Shown one piece after another: positions 1-5,472 of a stretch of DNA of 5,964 bases. The notes beneath the pieces are model-generated. The model had not been told where the DNA came from. It saw only the letters and a program-made list of their open reading frames with translations, and searched no databases. The position numbers were made by a program, and so were the translations under genes. Each line of letters starts with the position of its first letter. Position 1 is the first letter of the stretch. Source of the stretch: Bacillota bacterium (lineage in GTDB: Bacteria > Bacillota > Thermosediminibacteria > Thermosediminibacterales > Thermosediminibacteraceae); the NCBI GenBank assembly GCA_003242255.1, contig QGUT01000104.1, forward strand, positions 1-5,964. Direction: 5' to 3'.

Positions 1-78
1 GGCTTCGGCAATTAGGCGAAGCCGGACATCTATGGGAAGCCGGTACCCGAACCAGGCGAAGATGCCGTATTTTGCCAT
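1..78 (-). CDS. Probable sugar phosphate isomerase/epimerase, N-terminal 26 residues (partial)
   Basis: The gene begins with ATG at 78 and runs off the left edge, so only 26 codons are visible: MAKYGIFAWFGYRLPID followed by VRLRLIAEA. The pattern of a short first strand (KYGIFAWFGY), then a basic amphipathic helix ending in I-x-E-A, is how many TIM-barrel sugar phosphate isomerase/epimerase (AP endonuclease 2 superfamily) proteins start. That family link is recognition from a very short piece, so substrate and function cannot be given. A strong GGAGG lies 7 nt before the ATG and overlaps the comEC stop, so the gene is co-transcribed with comEC and probably translationally coupled to it. No separate promoter is seen in the 12-nt gap. 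The reading frame is certain; the family is moderately likely. Confidence 0.7.
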   Translation of the reverse strand, partial: MAKYGIFAWFGYRLPIDVRLRLIAEA

Positions 79-85
79 GGTATCG

Positions 86-92
86 CCTCCTC
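86..92 (-). promoter_or_regulatory. Shine-Dalgarno of the isomerase, overlapping the comEC stop codon
   Basis: On the minus strand GAGGAGG lies 7 nt upstream of the ATG at 78, and its first two bases are part of the comEC TGA (91-93). Ribosomes ending on comEC would therefore sit on the next gene's binding site, the usual layout for translational coupling. Confidence 0.8.
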
Positions 93-2415
93 AATATTCC
101 TTATCTGCTTTATGGGTGTAGACCTCCACTCTATTTCCCCTGAGTTTGAAACTTACGGCCCCGTGAAGGTCGGTCCTGAAAACTTTTATTTTATTCTCCT
201 CCAAGAGCTTTAACACTCTGGCAGAGGGGTGCCCGAAATTATTATTTTCTCCCGCCGAAATCACCGCAATCTTAGGATTCACTTTCTTTAAAAATTCCTC
301 GGAAGTGGATGTGGCGCTGCCGTGGTGAGCCACCTTCAGAACGTCAGAACTCACATCGCAGTCGGCTATTAAATCCTTTTCCCCATCGAACCCCAAATCT
401 CCCGTAAAGAGAAAGCTCAAGCCCCGATACACCATCTTCAGGACTACCGAATTGTCGTTGTCATCTTCGAAAAAGCGGTGGCTCGAGGGGTTTAAGACGT
501 AAAAGGCCGCATCCCCAATTCGAAAAACATCTCCCCTTGAAACCGCATATATGGGTATCTTCCTTCTTTCCGCTATCTCCACCATCCTCCTGTAAATCTC
601 TGAGCCGTCGGAGCGGCCGATGATTATCGCCTTCGTCTTCATTTCCTCAATGACGGACAGCAATCCTTCGGCGTGATCCGAATCAAAATGGGTAAAGACC
701 ACCGCGTCCAATCTTCGAACGCCCCTGCCGTAAAGATAGGGCAGGACCACGTGCTTTCCTACGTCAAAATCGCCCTTGTAATGGGCCGGCATTCCTCCTC
801 CATCGATGAGCACCGCCCTGCCGTCGCCGGTTTTGATAAAGACGGCGTCCCCCTGGCCCACGTCCAGAAAAGTCACCTCAAAACCTCCGACCCTCAAAAT
901 GAGGCCCGCCATTAAAACCAACAGACAAAGTCCCGCGACGGCCCACCGGTATCTTCTCACAATCCGCAGATTTTCAGCCGGAGCAAAGACCGCATAAAGC
1001 ATGGCGAAATAAACCAAACAAAGGGCGGGTCCTAAGGAAGGCACCGGCAGAGTCGCATAGGGCAGTTTCGCCGCGAGGTCCGTCATCCGGTCCATCAAAA
1101 AGACCAGGATTCCCGCGATTTTGACAATCGGCCCCGCGAGGAAAGGCAAAAAATTTGTCATGCCCCCTAAGAATCCCCCGATCAGCGCCGCACCGGATAG
1201 TGGCACCACCGCCAGGTTCAGCAGAAATCCCACCAGAGATACTTGCCGGAAATAATAGGCCTGGAAGGGCAAGAGCAGCAATTGGGCCGAGACCGTGGCG
1301 GCCAGAGAGTCTCGAAAAAAGGTGGGGAATTTTTCAAAAAAACTTCGAACCCTGTCAAAAAACAATATCAAACCGGCGGTGGCGGCAAAGGAAAGCTGAA
1401 AGCTGGCGGAAAAGATGTTGTAGCTGTTCGCCAAAAGCAGGATCAGGCCTGCAAAGCCCAGGCTGTTCAGCGGATCGCTCTTCCTCCCTATCAACTTCCC
1501 GTACGTCACCACTTCCAGCATTATAGCAGCTCTCAAAACCGGCGGCGCCATTCCGGCCATCAGAGAATAAAAGAGGACCGCTGCGCTGCCGGCGATAAAT
1601 CCCGCCTTCCGTGGAATTTTGAGAAAATCCAGCAACCAGTGGACGCTGCCGTAGATTATCCCCACGTTGTACCCCGACGCCGTTAGAATATGCAGGACTC
1701 CCCCGTCCCCGAAGGCTTCCAGGACATCCGCCGGGATATCCCCTTTGAGTCCCAGCACTATTCCCGTGAGCAGGGATGCCAGCCTGGGAGGAAGCGACCG
1801 CCGGTACAAATGCCGTATCCTCTCCCGGAAATTTAAGGCAGTTTTGACCAGCGGGTTTGCGCGGCCCTCCCCTAGATACTTTATTTCCCGGGAAAACAGG
1901 GTGGCCGTTATGCCCTTTTGGGCAAGGTAAGCCCGGTAGTCGAAACCGCCGGGATTGTCGTAATTTGTCGGAATCTTAAGCATCCCCGAAAATTCCGCCA
2001 GGTCGCCGTAACTTAAAAGTTCGGTCCTATCGCCGAGTGCCGCCGTCACCCGAATTTTGCCCGGGGCCTCCACTAACCTTTCGCCCTCTAAAACCCACCT
2101 GGTCCTGACTTCGTAGGATATCTTTGTCCCGTCTATCTCCGGCGGAGAGACCACGGTGCCTATCACGGTCCTGTAGCTTCCCGCGTAATTCGCTATACTG
2201 CTTTCCACCCGACCGGAGCAAAAATTGTGGTACAGAGCCCCTAGGGCAAATAGGGCGATTCCGAGGCAAAGTGCCCTTCCCAAATCCCCTGTAAAAAAAT
2301 AAAGGCTTAAAGCGCAGGCCAGAATAAGGCCGAAAAGCCACAAGGCGCCTGCGTGTTCTCCGGCCACGATGCCCGTTGCGAAAAACAAAAAGGCAAATAA
2401 AAACGGGCGGAACAT
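91..2415 (-). CDS. comEC: ComEC/Rec2 DNA-uptake channel protein with C-terminal metallo-beta-lactamase domain
   Basis: This is the inner-membrane channel that carries single-stranded DNA into the cytoplasm during natural transformation. At 774 aa it has the usual full length and all three family parts. Residues 1-65 hold hydrophobic segments, followed by a DUF4131-type soluble region with the characteristic NPGGFDYRAYLAQKGI (154-169). The polytopic competence domain spans about 205-480, with HILTASGYNV (242-251) and FQLSFAATAGLI (339-350). After a last membrane segment (491-508) comes a beta-lactamase-fold nuclease-like domain with LDVGQGDA (517-524), THFDSDH (575-581), GDLG (672-675), HHGS (697-700) and GHPS (729-732). 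The metal-binding motifs look intact. The usual His of the SG-x-H competence motif is Asn250 here. The ATG at 2415 has an AGGGG ribosome site. It is the first gene of a minus-strand unit with the partial isomerase; the customary comEA neighbour is not in the window. Confidence 0.97.
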   Translation of the reverse strand: MFRPFLFAFLFFATGIVAGEHAGALWLFGLILACALSLYFFTGDLGRALCLGIALFALGALYHNFCSGRVESSIANYAGSYRTVIGTVVSPPEIDGTKISYEVRTRWVLEGERLVEAPGKIRVTAALGDRTELLSYGDLAEFSGMLKIPTNYDNPGGFDYRAYLAQKGITATLFSREIKYLGEGRANPLVKTALNFRERIRHLYRRSLPPRLASLLTGIVLGLKGDIPADVLEAFGDGGVLHILTASGYNVGIIYGSVHWLLDFLKIPRKAGFIAGSAAVLFYSLMAGMAPPVLRAAIMLEVVTYGKLIGRKSDPLNSLGFAGLILLLANSYNIFSASFQLSFAATAGLILFFDRVRSFFEKFPTFFRDSLAATVSAQLLLLPFQAYYFRQVSLVGFLLNLAVVPLSGAALIGGFLGGMTNFLPFLAGPIVKIAGILVFLMDRMTDLAAKLPYATLPVPSLGPALCLVYFAMLYAVFAPAENLRIVRRYRWAVAGLCLLVLMAGLILRVGGFEVTFLDVGQGDAVFIKTGDGRAVLIDGGGMPAHYKGDFDVGKHVVLPYLYGRGVRRLDAVVFTHFDSDHAEGLLSVIEEMKTKAIIIGRSDGSEIYRRMVEIAERRKIPIYAVSRGDVFRIGDAAFYVLNPSSHRFFEDDNDNSVVLKMVYRGLSFLFTGDLGFDGEKDLIADCDVSSDVLKVAHHGSATSTSEEFLKKVNPKIAVISAGENNNFGHPSARVLKLLEENKIKVFRTDLHGAVSFKLRGNRVEVYTHKADKEY

Positions 2416-2461
2416 AATTTTCCCCTGCCCCCGACCAAGTCTAGAAGAAGGACTTATTTTT

Positions 2462-2490
2462 ATAATACAAAAATTTTAAAAAACGCTCAA
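2462..2490 (-). promoter_or_regulatory. Sigma-A-type promoter of comEC
   Basis: On the minus strand TTGAGC (2485-2490, 4/6 to consensus) and TATTAT (2462-2467, 5/6) are separated by exactly 17 nt of T-rich spacer. The expected start near 2455 gives a leader of about 40 nt before the comEC ATG. The -35 box lies where the -35 of the divergent gene would be expected, so the two promoters are practically back to back. Confidence 0.7.
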
Positions 2491-2499
2491 CAATTTTCG

Positions 2500-2529
2500 T
2501 TAACCTATAATTTTTCAGCCTAATAAAAT
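2500..2529 (+). promoter_or_regulatory. Promoter region of the 177-aa gene (two alternative -10 boxes)
   Basis: A perfect TATAAT lies at 2506-2511 but no good -35 is found 16-18 nt upstream; the position falls in ACGCTC, which overlaps the comEC -35 box. An alternative pair is TTAACC (2500-2505, 4/6) and TAAAAT (2524-2529, 5/6) with an 18-nt spacer. Either would start transcription 20-45 nt before the ATG at 2559. Which one is used cannot be decided from sequence. Confidence 0.45.
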
Positions 2530-2558
2530 AGAGTAAAAACGTTTTCGGAGGTGGCGAT

Positions 2559-3092
2559 ATGGCCATAGCCGTAGCTGTTTCCGCCCACGGATACGGGGAC
2601 GAAGGGGCTTTCGATTACCGGGCCCACAGAACCGGTCATCTGGTGATAAAACCCCGGAGCGGAAAAGAATTTTTGGAAATGCTCTCGGACGTTTCCCGTT
2701 CCTCGGGACCTATCGAGCTGGTAAAAATATTCGCCCATTCCTACCCGCGGGGCATAATTATGACCAATTGGAGCGGTTTTTACGACGAACCCGGCCCCGA
2801 AGATACGCCGGCAGCTGCATATATCAAAGACCTGGAGGAATTCATCCAAAAAGGAAGGATAAAATTTTCCCCCAATCCCCGATGGTTGCTGTTCGGCTGC
2901 AACCTGGCCGGCAATTTTTCCGAAAAACTTTCGCTTTGCATTGCCGGGACTGTCATATCCCCCCGGGGCGATAGTTACCCCGAGATCGCGGGAAAAGCCG
3001 AAACCGGAGTTTTCATCGCCGTTGAGCGGTGGGAAGCCTACGTAAACGGCAGGTATGCCTACAGCCCTGGCAAAAGGCTGCGGGCCTGGTGA
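2559..3092 (+). CDS. Protein of unknown function, possible caspase-like (CHAT/clan CD-like) fold
   Basis: A 177-aa cytosolic protein with no signal peptide or membrane segment, and no family that I recognise outright. The ATG at 2559 has a strong GGAGGT 6 nt upstream. The layout alternates hydrophobic strands with helices: strand IAVAVSAHGYG (3-13); helix SGKEFLEMLSDV (34-45); strand ELVKIFAHS (53-61) ending in His60-Ser61; an acidic insert with FYDEPGPED (74-82); helix AAAYIKDLEEFIQKG (85-99); strand RWLLFGCNLAG (108-118) carrying Cys114; then SEKLSLCIAGTVISPRG (121-137) and VFIAVERWEAYVNGRY (151-166). In caspase-like and CHAT folds the catalytic His and Cys end successive core strands in this way, followed by a G-x-x-VISP-like strand. 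That is inference from motif order only; family membership and peptidase activity are unproven. It is transcribed away from comEC and followed by the zinc-ribbon gene. Confidence 0.85.
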   Translation: MAIAVAVSAHGYGDEGAFDYRAHRTGHLVIKPRSGKEFLEMLSDVSRSSGPIELVKIFAHSYPRGIIMTNWSGFYDEPGPEDTPAAAYIKDLEEFIQKGRIKFSPNPRWLLFGCNLAGNFSEKLSLCIAGTVISPRGDSYPEIAGKAETGVFIAVERWEAYVNGRYAYSPGKRLRAW

Positions 3093-3110
3093 CAAGGTCT
3101 TACCTTCATC

Positions 3111-3139
3111 TGGATAAAGCCGATTTTTTTTAATATAAT
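3111..3139 (+). promoter_or_regulatory. Promoter of the zinc-ribbon gene
   Basis: TGGATA (3111-3116, 4/6) and a perfect TATAAT (3134-3139) are separated by 17 nt. The predicted start near 3146 leaves a leader of about 38 nt. No terminator is visible between the stop at 3092 and this promoter, so read-through from the preceding gene is possible too. Confidence 0.65.
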
Positions 3140-3170
3140 AAATCTGTAAAATTTCTTTGGGATTCAAGGC

Positions 3171-3177
3171 GGGGAGG
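3171..3177 (+). promoter_or_regulatory. Shine-Dalgarno that fixes the zinc-ribbon start
   Basis: GGGGAGG lies 6 nt before the ATG at 3184. An upstream in-frame TTG at 3157 has no ribosome site in front of it, so the ATG is preferred. Confidence 0.8.
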
Positions 3178-3183
3178 AATTCT

Positions 3184-3546
3184 ATGTTCTTTTTTGGCAT
3201 CTTTGGCATCCAGGATAGAGAAAGGCACGCGATGGATTTTGATGCAGTAGTATGTCCATCCTGCGGAAGGCTCTCTCGAGCTGAACTCATAGAAGTGTTC
3301 ACGTACTTCCACTTTTTCTTCATTCCCCTATTCCAGTGGAACAGGAGGTATTTCGTAAGATTCCGCTGCTGTCCGGCCGTTTTTTCCGTGGACAGGGAAT
3401 ACGCCGAAGAACTGAAAAAAGGAGCCACTCTGGATACATCCCGGCTCCACAAGGTATTCGGCCACGGAAACTACTGCCCGGAATGCGGAAGTTATATAGA
3501 TCCCTCCTTCAATTTCTGCCCCTATTGCGGGAGGAGGACCAACTGA
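3184..3546 (+). CDS. Double zinc-ribbon protein, clostridial type, function unknown
   Basis: A 120-aa protein starting MFFFGIFGIQDRER. It has one ribbon with Cys24-x-x-Cys27 completed by Cys62/Cys63, and a second compact C-terminal ribbon with Cys98-x-x-Cys101 and Cys112-x-x-Cys115 (CPECG ... CPYCG). Between the halves of the first ribbon sits an aromatic stretch FTYFHFFFIPLFQW (39-52), then RRYFVRFRCC. From memory, small proteins with this FHFFFIPLF-W pattern occur in many clostridia as zinc-ribbon domain proteins with no assigned role; the aromatic stretch may touch the membrane or form a beta core. Zinc binding is well supported by the cysteines. Whether it binds nucleic acid or protein is unknown. 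It has its own promoter and a strong ribosome site. No terminator directly follows; the first one downstream is that of the candidate small RNA. Confidence 0.9.
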   Translation: MFFFGIFGIQDRERHAMDFDAVVCPSCGRLSRAELIEVFTYFHFFFIPLFQWNRRYFVRFRCCPAVFSVDREYAEELKKGATLDTSRLHKVFGHGNYCPECGSYIDPSFNFCPYCGRRTN

Positions 3547-3553
3547 AAACCTT

Positions 3554-3582
3554 TTGTCATAGATACCTTTAAAATATACACT
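3554..3582 (+). promoter_or_regulatory. Promoter in front of the candidate small RNA
   Basis: TTGTCA (3554-3559, 5/6) and TACACT (3577-3582, 4/6) with a 17-nt spacer, beginning 8 nt after the zinc-ribbon stop codon. No gene follows on this strand before the terminator at 3682-3688, so if active it would make a short non-coding transcript. Confidence 0.5.
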
Positions 3583-3588
3583 TGTCCC

Positions 3589-3688
3589 GATTTAAACTGC
3601 AAACCGCATCCCTCCAATCATCCTTACAGGTGCGACCCTTTGCATAAGAAAGAATCTCCAAGCGAAGGAGATGCCTACCTGTTTTTTT
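3589..3688 (+). ncRNA. Candidate small RNA with CCCTCC motif and intrinsic terminator
   Basis: The predicted transcript of about 100 nt runs from the start expected for the promoter at 3554-3582 to a T7 tract. Its 5' part (to about 3625) looks unpaired and contains ATCCCTCC (3608-3615) and a second CATCC (3619-3623). CCCTCC is the exact complement of a GGAGGG Shine-Dalgarno, and the genes here use such sites. The 3' part folds as outer stem ACAGGT/ACCTGT (3626-3631 with 3677-3682), optionally extended by GC/GC, enclosing hairpin ATCTCC/GGAGAT (3654-3659 with 3667-3672, loop AAGCGAA). I compared it from memory with common riboswitches, SRP RNA and 6S RNA and saw no match. It could instead be only the 3' UTR of the zinc-ribbon mRNA or an unrecognised riboswitch-like element. 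Confidence 0.4.
3626..3688 (+). terminator. Structured intrinsic terminator on the plus strand
   Basis: Outer stem ACAGGT/ACCTGT closes a loop holding a second 6-bp hairpin and runs directly into seven T residues (3682-3688). The T tract is only on the plus-strand side, so it ends transcripts from the zinc-ribbon gene and/or the candidate small RNA. The stem is short and the enclosed loop large, which makes termination strength uncertain. Confidence 0.55.
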
Positions 3689-3713
3689 AAGCTGGTCAAT
3701 GCAGATATTTCCT

Positions 3714-3757
3714 ATGTAAAAGAATCTACGGATTGAAAGTTTTGTAGACTTTTACAT
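3714..3757. repeat. Imperfect inverted repeat, 44 bp
   Basis: ATGTAAAAG (3714-3722) pairs with CTTTTACAT (3749-3757), and TCTAC (3725-3729) with GTAGA (3744-3748). The only interruption is a two-base AA bulge, with a 14-nt loop. There is no T tract on either side, so it is not an ordinary intrinsic terminator. It could be an operator, a processing hairpin or a remnant of a small mobile element. Confidence 0.55.
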
Positions 3758-3791
3758 CAAAAATAAGAAGCAGTGAATCGAGGCGTAAAAT

Positions 3792-3827
3792 AAAAAAGCC
3801 TTCCTTATTTTAAGGAAAGCTTTTTTT
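3792..3827. terminator. Bidirectional intrinsic terminator between convergent units
   Basis: AAAAAAGC (3792-3799) and TTCCTTA (3801-3807) pair with TAAGGAA (3811-3817) and GCTTTTTT (3819-3826), with a single C-A mismatch and a TTT loop. The plus strand ends in seven T and the minus strand in six T followed by ATTTT. It lies 6 nt after the end of the 67-aa gene on the minus strand and also stops any plus-strand read-through. Confidence 0.85.
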
Positions 3828-3833
3828 CCAAGG

Positions 3834-4037
3834 TCATTTTATCATATAATAAAAAGATTCAAGTTCATCGCTGTCAGCTCTGGGAAGTTTTACTTTCAAC
3901 TCCTGGAGGACCTCATCATCGACCTGAACGAATTTGTCGCCCAACAGGCGGGCGCATATATTGATGCTGGCCAGGGAATTTTTATGGTGGGTCACGAAGT
4001 CCAGTATCTCCTGTATTTTCTTCTGCCGTTCATCCAA
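3834..4037 (-). CDS. Small helical protein of unknown function downstream of birA
   Basis: A 67-aa acidic, mostly helical protein: MDERQKKIQEILDFVTHHKN, then a leucine-containing middle (SLASINICARLLG), and a C-terminal DEVLQELKVKLPRADSDELESFYYM. No membrane segment, cysteine pair or known motif is seen, and I do not recognise a family. The start is TTG at 4037, chosen because GGAGGTG (4045-4051) sits 8 nt upstream and there is no in-frame ATG. It begins 43 nt after the birA stop on the same strand and ends just before the bidirectional terminator, so it is most likely the second gene of the birA transcript. In many Firmicutes birA is followed by coaX; that is not the case here. Confidence 0.75.
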   Translation of the reverse strand: MDERQKKIQEILDFVTHHKNSLASINICARLLGDKFVQVDDEVLQELKVKLPRADSDELESFYYMIK

Positions 4038-4044
4038 ACCAATG

Positions 4045-4051
4045 CACCTCC
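4045..4051 (-). promoter_or_regulatory. Shine-Dalgarno that supports a TTG start
   Basis: GGAGGTG on the minus strand, with 7-8 nt to the TTG at 4037. It is the main reason to accept a non-ATG start for the 67-aa gene. Confidence 0.7.
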
Positions 4052-4080
4052 ACTATTAGTTTGGACCCGAACACTGCTAT

Positions 4081-5061
4081 TTATTCCCTCAGCGACACAT
4101 CCCCGCTCAAGACCCTCTCCACCTGGCCTTCATCGGTTTTTATAAGCAATGCGCCGTCCCCGTCTACGTCCAGAGCCGTACCTTCCAATTCGAAATTCCT
4201 GCCGATTATCCTGACCCGCTTCCCCAGGTTGCAGGAGAGCTGGCGCCATTCTCCTAAAATCGCTTCGAATTTGCCGCCCTCCAAACTCCGGTAGATTTCC
4301 TCAAATTGCGAAAGAAATTGGGTTAAAATTTTCAACCGCTCGACCTCCTCGCCAGAAGCGAGTTTGAGGGACGTGGCGGTTTTTTCTATATCCGGCGGAA
4401 ATTCCGCATTGTTCACATTCATCCCTATGCCTGTCACCACATAATGGATCTTGTCCATGTCGGCGCTCATCTCCGTCAAAATCCCAGCCACCTTTTTGCC
4501 GTCTATTAAAAGGTCGTTAGGCCATTTGATGAGGCAGTTTACACCGACTTCTTGCCTTATCGCTTTTGCCGCCGCCACTGCACAGGCCATGGTGATGCGG
4601 GGCGCTTCGCTGGGCTCCAGGGAAGGCCTTAAGATTATGGAAAGCCAAATTCCCTGCCCCGGCGGCGATACCCATTTTCTCCCTAATCTTCCCCTTCCTC
4701 CCGTCTGCTCTTCCGCGATCACCAGGGTGCCGTGAGGCGCTCCCATCTGAGCTAATTTTTTCGCCTCATCGTTGGTCGAGCCTATTGAAGTATAATGATA
4801 TATTTTGCTGGCCAAAAATTCGAAGGGGCCGTTTTGAACGATCTCTTCCGGCAACAGTAGATCCGGCGATTTCTTCAGGCAATACCCCACCCTCGGCACC
4901 GAATCTATTTCGTATCCCAACTCCCTCAGGCGGTTTATCTGCTTCCATATGGCGGTGCGGCTGACGCCAAATTTTTCGCTCAACTCTTCGCCGGAAACGT
5001 AAATGCCTTTTTTCGAAAGAAGAAAGAGCAGCAATTCATTTACGGAGCCATCCTTCGCCAT
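4081..5061 (-). CDS. birA: Bifunctional biotin--[acetyl-CoA-carboxylase] ligase / biotin operon repressor BirA
   Basis: The enzyme activates biotin with ATP to biotinyl-5'-AMP and attaches it to the lysine of biotin carboxyl carrier domains; with its DNA-binding domain it also represses biotin genes. At 326 aa all parts are present. The N-terminal winged helix-turn-helix (about 5-62) has VSGEELSEKFGVSRTAIWKQINRLRELGY (22-50). The catalytic domain has S95-T-N, the adenylate loop QTGGRGRLGRKW (119-130), KWPNDLL (179-185), K190-VAGIL and GIGMNVN (211-217). A C-terminal SH3-like domain (about 278-326) follows. Because the HTH is present it is a regulator-type ligase. The ATG at 5061 has AAGGTGG (5069-5075) 7 nt upstream. 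No biotin synthesis gene or recognisable paired GTTAAC-type operator lies in the window, so its targets are elsewhere. It shares a transcript with the 67-aa gene. Confidence 0.98.
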   Translation of the reverse strand: MAKDGSVNELLLFLLSKKGIYVSGEELSEKFGVSRTAIWKQINRLRELGYEIDSVPRVGYCLKKSPDLLLPEEIVQNGPFEFLASKIYHYTSIGSTNDEAKKLAQMGAPHGTLVIAEEQTGGRGRLGRKWVSPPGQGIWLSIILRPSLEPSEAPRITMACAVAAAKAIRQEVGVNCLIKWPNDLLIDGKKVAGILTEMSADMDKIHYVVTGIGMNVNNAEFPPDIEKTATSLKLASGEEVERLKILTQFLSQFEEIYRSLEGGKFEAILGEWRQLSCNLGKRVRIIGRNFELEGTALDVDGDGALLIKTDEGQVERVLSGDVSLRE

Positions 5062-5094
5062 TTTTAATCCACCTTTTCCCAGACTTTACTTACT

Positions 5095-5123
5095 AGTTTA
5101 ATTTACCGATTCCTTTCCGTCAA
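5095..5123 (-). promoter_or_regulatory. Promoter of birA
   Basis: On the minus strand TTGACG (5118-5123, 5/6) and TAAACT (5095-5100, 4/6) are 17 nt apart. The expected start near 5088 gives a leader of about 27 nt. The -35 box begins immediately beyond the terminator of the upstream gene pair, a compact terminator-promoter junction. Confidence 0.65.
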
Positions 5124-5127
5124 CAGC

Positions 5128-5166
5128 AAAGGAGCCTGCAGGACTAAAATTCAAGCAGGCTCCTTT
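5128..5166 (-). terminator. Terminator of the upstream small-gene pair
   Basis: A perfect 12-bp stem AAAGGAGCCTGC/GCAGGCTCCTTT (5128-5139 with 5155-5166) with a 15-nt loop lies 21 nt after the stop of the 94-aa gene. On the minus strand it is followed by TTT-GCTGTTG, a poor T tract, so the stem is strong but release may be incomplete. Confidence 0.7.
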
Positions 5167-5187
5167 TCCCAAAGGTCCGAAATTTTT

Positions 5188-5472
5188 TTATGTTTTCCCA
5201 GCGTTTGTTTTTTTGTTCCCCAGATAGTGGAGTTCGGCGCAAATGTTCACCGTGCGGGCGCTTTTATCGTGCTTTATTTTTACTTCGCCCGGAACCCCGT
5301 CGTCCTGGCGGTAATTGAGGTACTGCTTTAACAGGTCGTAAGCGTCTTTTTCGCTTAAACCATCGTATACGCTCAGATACACATCTTCCGGAATCTCTAG
5401 GACAATATGTCGAAGTCCGTCTTTCACCGTCCGCGTTTCCTTTATGGAATTCAGCATGGATACCACCGTCAT
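5188..5472 (-). CDS. Small protein of unknown function (94 aa), second gene of a coupled pair
   Basis: I do not recognise a family. The protein reads as strand-strand-helix-strand-strand: RHIVLEIPED (21-30), VYLSVYDG (31-38), helix SEKDAYDLLKQYLNYRQ (40-56), GEVKIKHDK (62-70) and TVNICAELHYLG (74-85), with a polar tail. There is one cysteine (78), no membrane segment and no signal peptide. This compact alpha/beta layout suggests a small folded cytosolic protein. The ATG at 5472 has AAGGAG 7 nt upstream and overlaps the stop of the preceding gene by four bases (ATGA); a second in-frame ATG at 5457 is less well placed. The pair is probably translationally coupled. A strong stem terminator follows. 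Confidence 0.8.
   Translation of the reverse strand: MTVVSMLNSIKETRTVKDGLRHIVLEIPEDVYLSVYDGLSEKDAYDLLKQYLNYRQDDGVPGEVKIKHDKSARTVNICAELHYLGNKKTNAGKT

Noticed and set aside
673..1930. Several plus-strand open frames inside comEC
   Set aside because: They lie antisense to an intact, recognisable comEC, have Arg/Pro/Ser-rich unfolded-looking products and lack ribosome sites.
2499..2505. Possible BirA operator half-site (GTTAAC) upstream of the 177-aa gene
   Set aside because: BirA sites need two half-sites about 14-15 nt apart; only one is present.
3157..3183. TTG start nine codons upstream for the zinc-ribbon protein
   Set aside because: No ribosome site precedes it, while GGGGAGG is well placed for the ATG at 3184; the extension would translate the ribosome site itself.
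2520..3452. 310-aa minus-strand open frame opposite the 177-aa and zinc-ribbon genes
   Set aside because: Both plus-strand genes have strong ribosome sites, promoters and recognisable protein features; the minus frame spans their intergenic region and has an incoherent composition, so it is an antisense shadow.
3671..3736. 21-codon frame starting MPTCFFKLVN after AAGGAG
   Set aside because: AAGGAG directly abuts the ATG with no spacing, and the frame crosses the terminator T tract.
3730..3738. GGATTGAAA in the loop of the inverted repeat, same as part of the CRISPR repeat
   Set aside because: Only nine bases match, with no repeat body and no spacer periodicity around it; probably chance.
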